Of a DNA stretch of 64,000 nt, positions 63,635-64,000 are shown piece after piece. Made by a program: the position numbers and the translations under genes. Position 1 is the stretch's first letter. The number at the start of each line of letters is the position of its first letter. The notes under the pieces are model-generated. The model made no database searches. It was given only the letters and a program-made list of their open reading frames with translations, and was not told where the DNA came from. The DNA comes from Ianthella basta (taxonomy: Eukaryota > Porifera > Demospongiae > Verongiida > Ianthellidae), in the NCBI GenBank assembly GCA_964019415.1, contig OZ025872.1:7705322-7769321 (forward strand), written 5' to 3'.

Positions 63635-64000
63635 GTAAGTGTACGTAGTGTGTGTGCTCATGCATGCTTGTATGTTGTGTGTGAATTAGTGTGTCTGAGA
63701 ACAACATGGCCCTGTGTGTTCTACAAACCATAGGTCAATCTACATGAGCTATACCTGGCTAGGTTTTGTGCTGAGATTTGGGCGGCTGACTAATTGATTT
63801 ACTTTGGTTGCGTTGTAGTGACTTTTGTACATTAATTTTATACTCACCTTTGTATACAGTAAAGTGCATACATTACCAGTGCATAAAATTTCTTTTAGAA
63901 TTAAAAGTTATTTAGGAATGGCCAGCAGAAAAGCATAGAAACAAGAAACAGTAGCTTAACACCATGATGAACCACATTTCTGTGAAGTTTGCTCTGCATT

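Overview
The window is nuclear DNA from an animal, most likely a sponge (probably a demosponge). Genes carry GT-AG introns. A metazoan-type ribosomal protein gene (RPS13), a longin R-SNARE gene, a TRAF-type RING/MATH gene and a death-fold gene sit close together. The intergenic DNA is AT-rich and full of short CTAG/AGCT and TGCA runs. More than half of the window is mobile-element debris of many classes. The sponge assignment is inference from gene content and style, not proof.

Layout. 1-1550: right part of a PIF/Harbinger transposon (end of the nuclease gene plus a Myb/SANT partner gene). 1.55-8.2 kb: decayed LINE remains on both strands and dispersed repeats. 8.66-49.6 kb: one large plus-strand gene that I reconstruct exon by exon as an ankyrin-repeat TRP-like cation channel. 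Its order is N-terminal exons, a long ankyrin exon, a Cys-rich exon, pre-S1, S1-S4, S5, pore, S6 and a C-terminal coiled coil. Splice phases agree from 8.66 kb to S6, and the C-terminal joins are less certain. Its introns hold a hAT remnant, palindromic repeats, a nested TIR element, an L2/CR1-like LINE with a 2A-like peptide and a PHD finger, a Ty3/gypsy element with near-identical LTRs but an internal deletion, an R2-like LINE 3' end flanked by 16-bp direct repeats, a piggyBac-like element, a tyrosine-recombinase relic, a 1.26-kb TIR element and an APE-type LINE.

50.8-56 kb: an unrecognised minus-strand ORF, a perfect-armed hairpin, then RPS13 (minus, six exons, 151 aa, complete) head-to-head with a VAMP7-like R-SNARE gene (plus, intronless). 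Only about 85 bp separate the two start codons, and that gap holds a perfect NRF-1-type palindrome. 55.9-64 kb: a death-fold/TRAF neighbourhood. It holds a frame-broken CARD-like fragment, an intronless TRAF-like gene (431 aa), a decayed death-domain fragment, and three related copies of a CARD-like exon. Only the last copy (62.9-63.6 kb, running off the window) is intact, and it has its own NRF-1 palindrome upstream.

How the genes could work together: the channel is a membrane sensor/cation channel candidate; RPS13 and the R-SNARE are housekeeping genes sharing a promoter; TRAF, CARD and death-domain proteins are signalling adaptors of innate-immune or apoptotic pathways, so the right end looks like a birth-and-death cluster of such genes.
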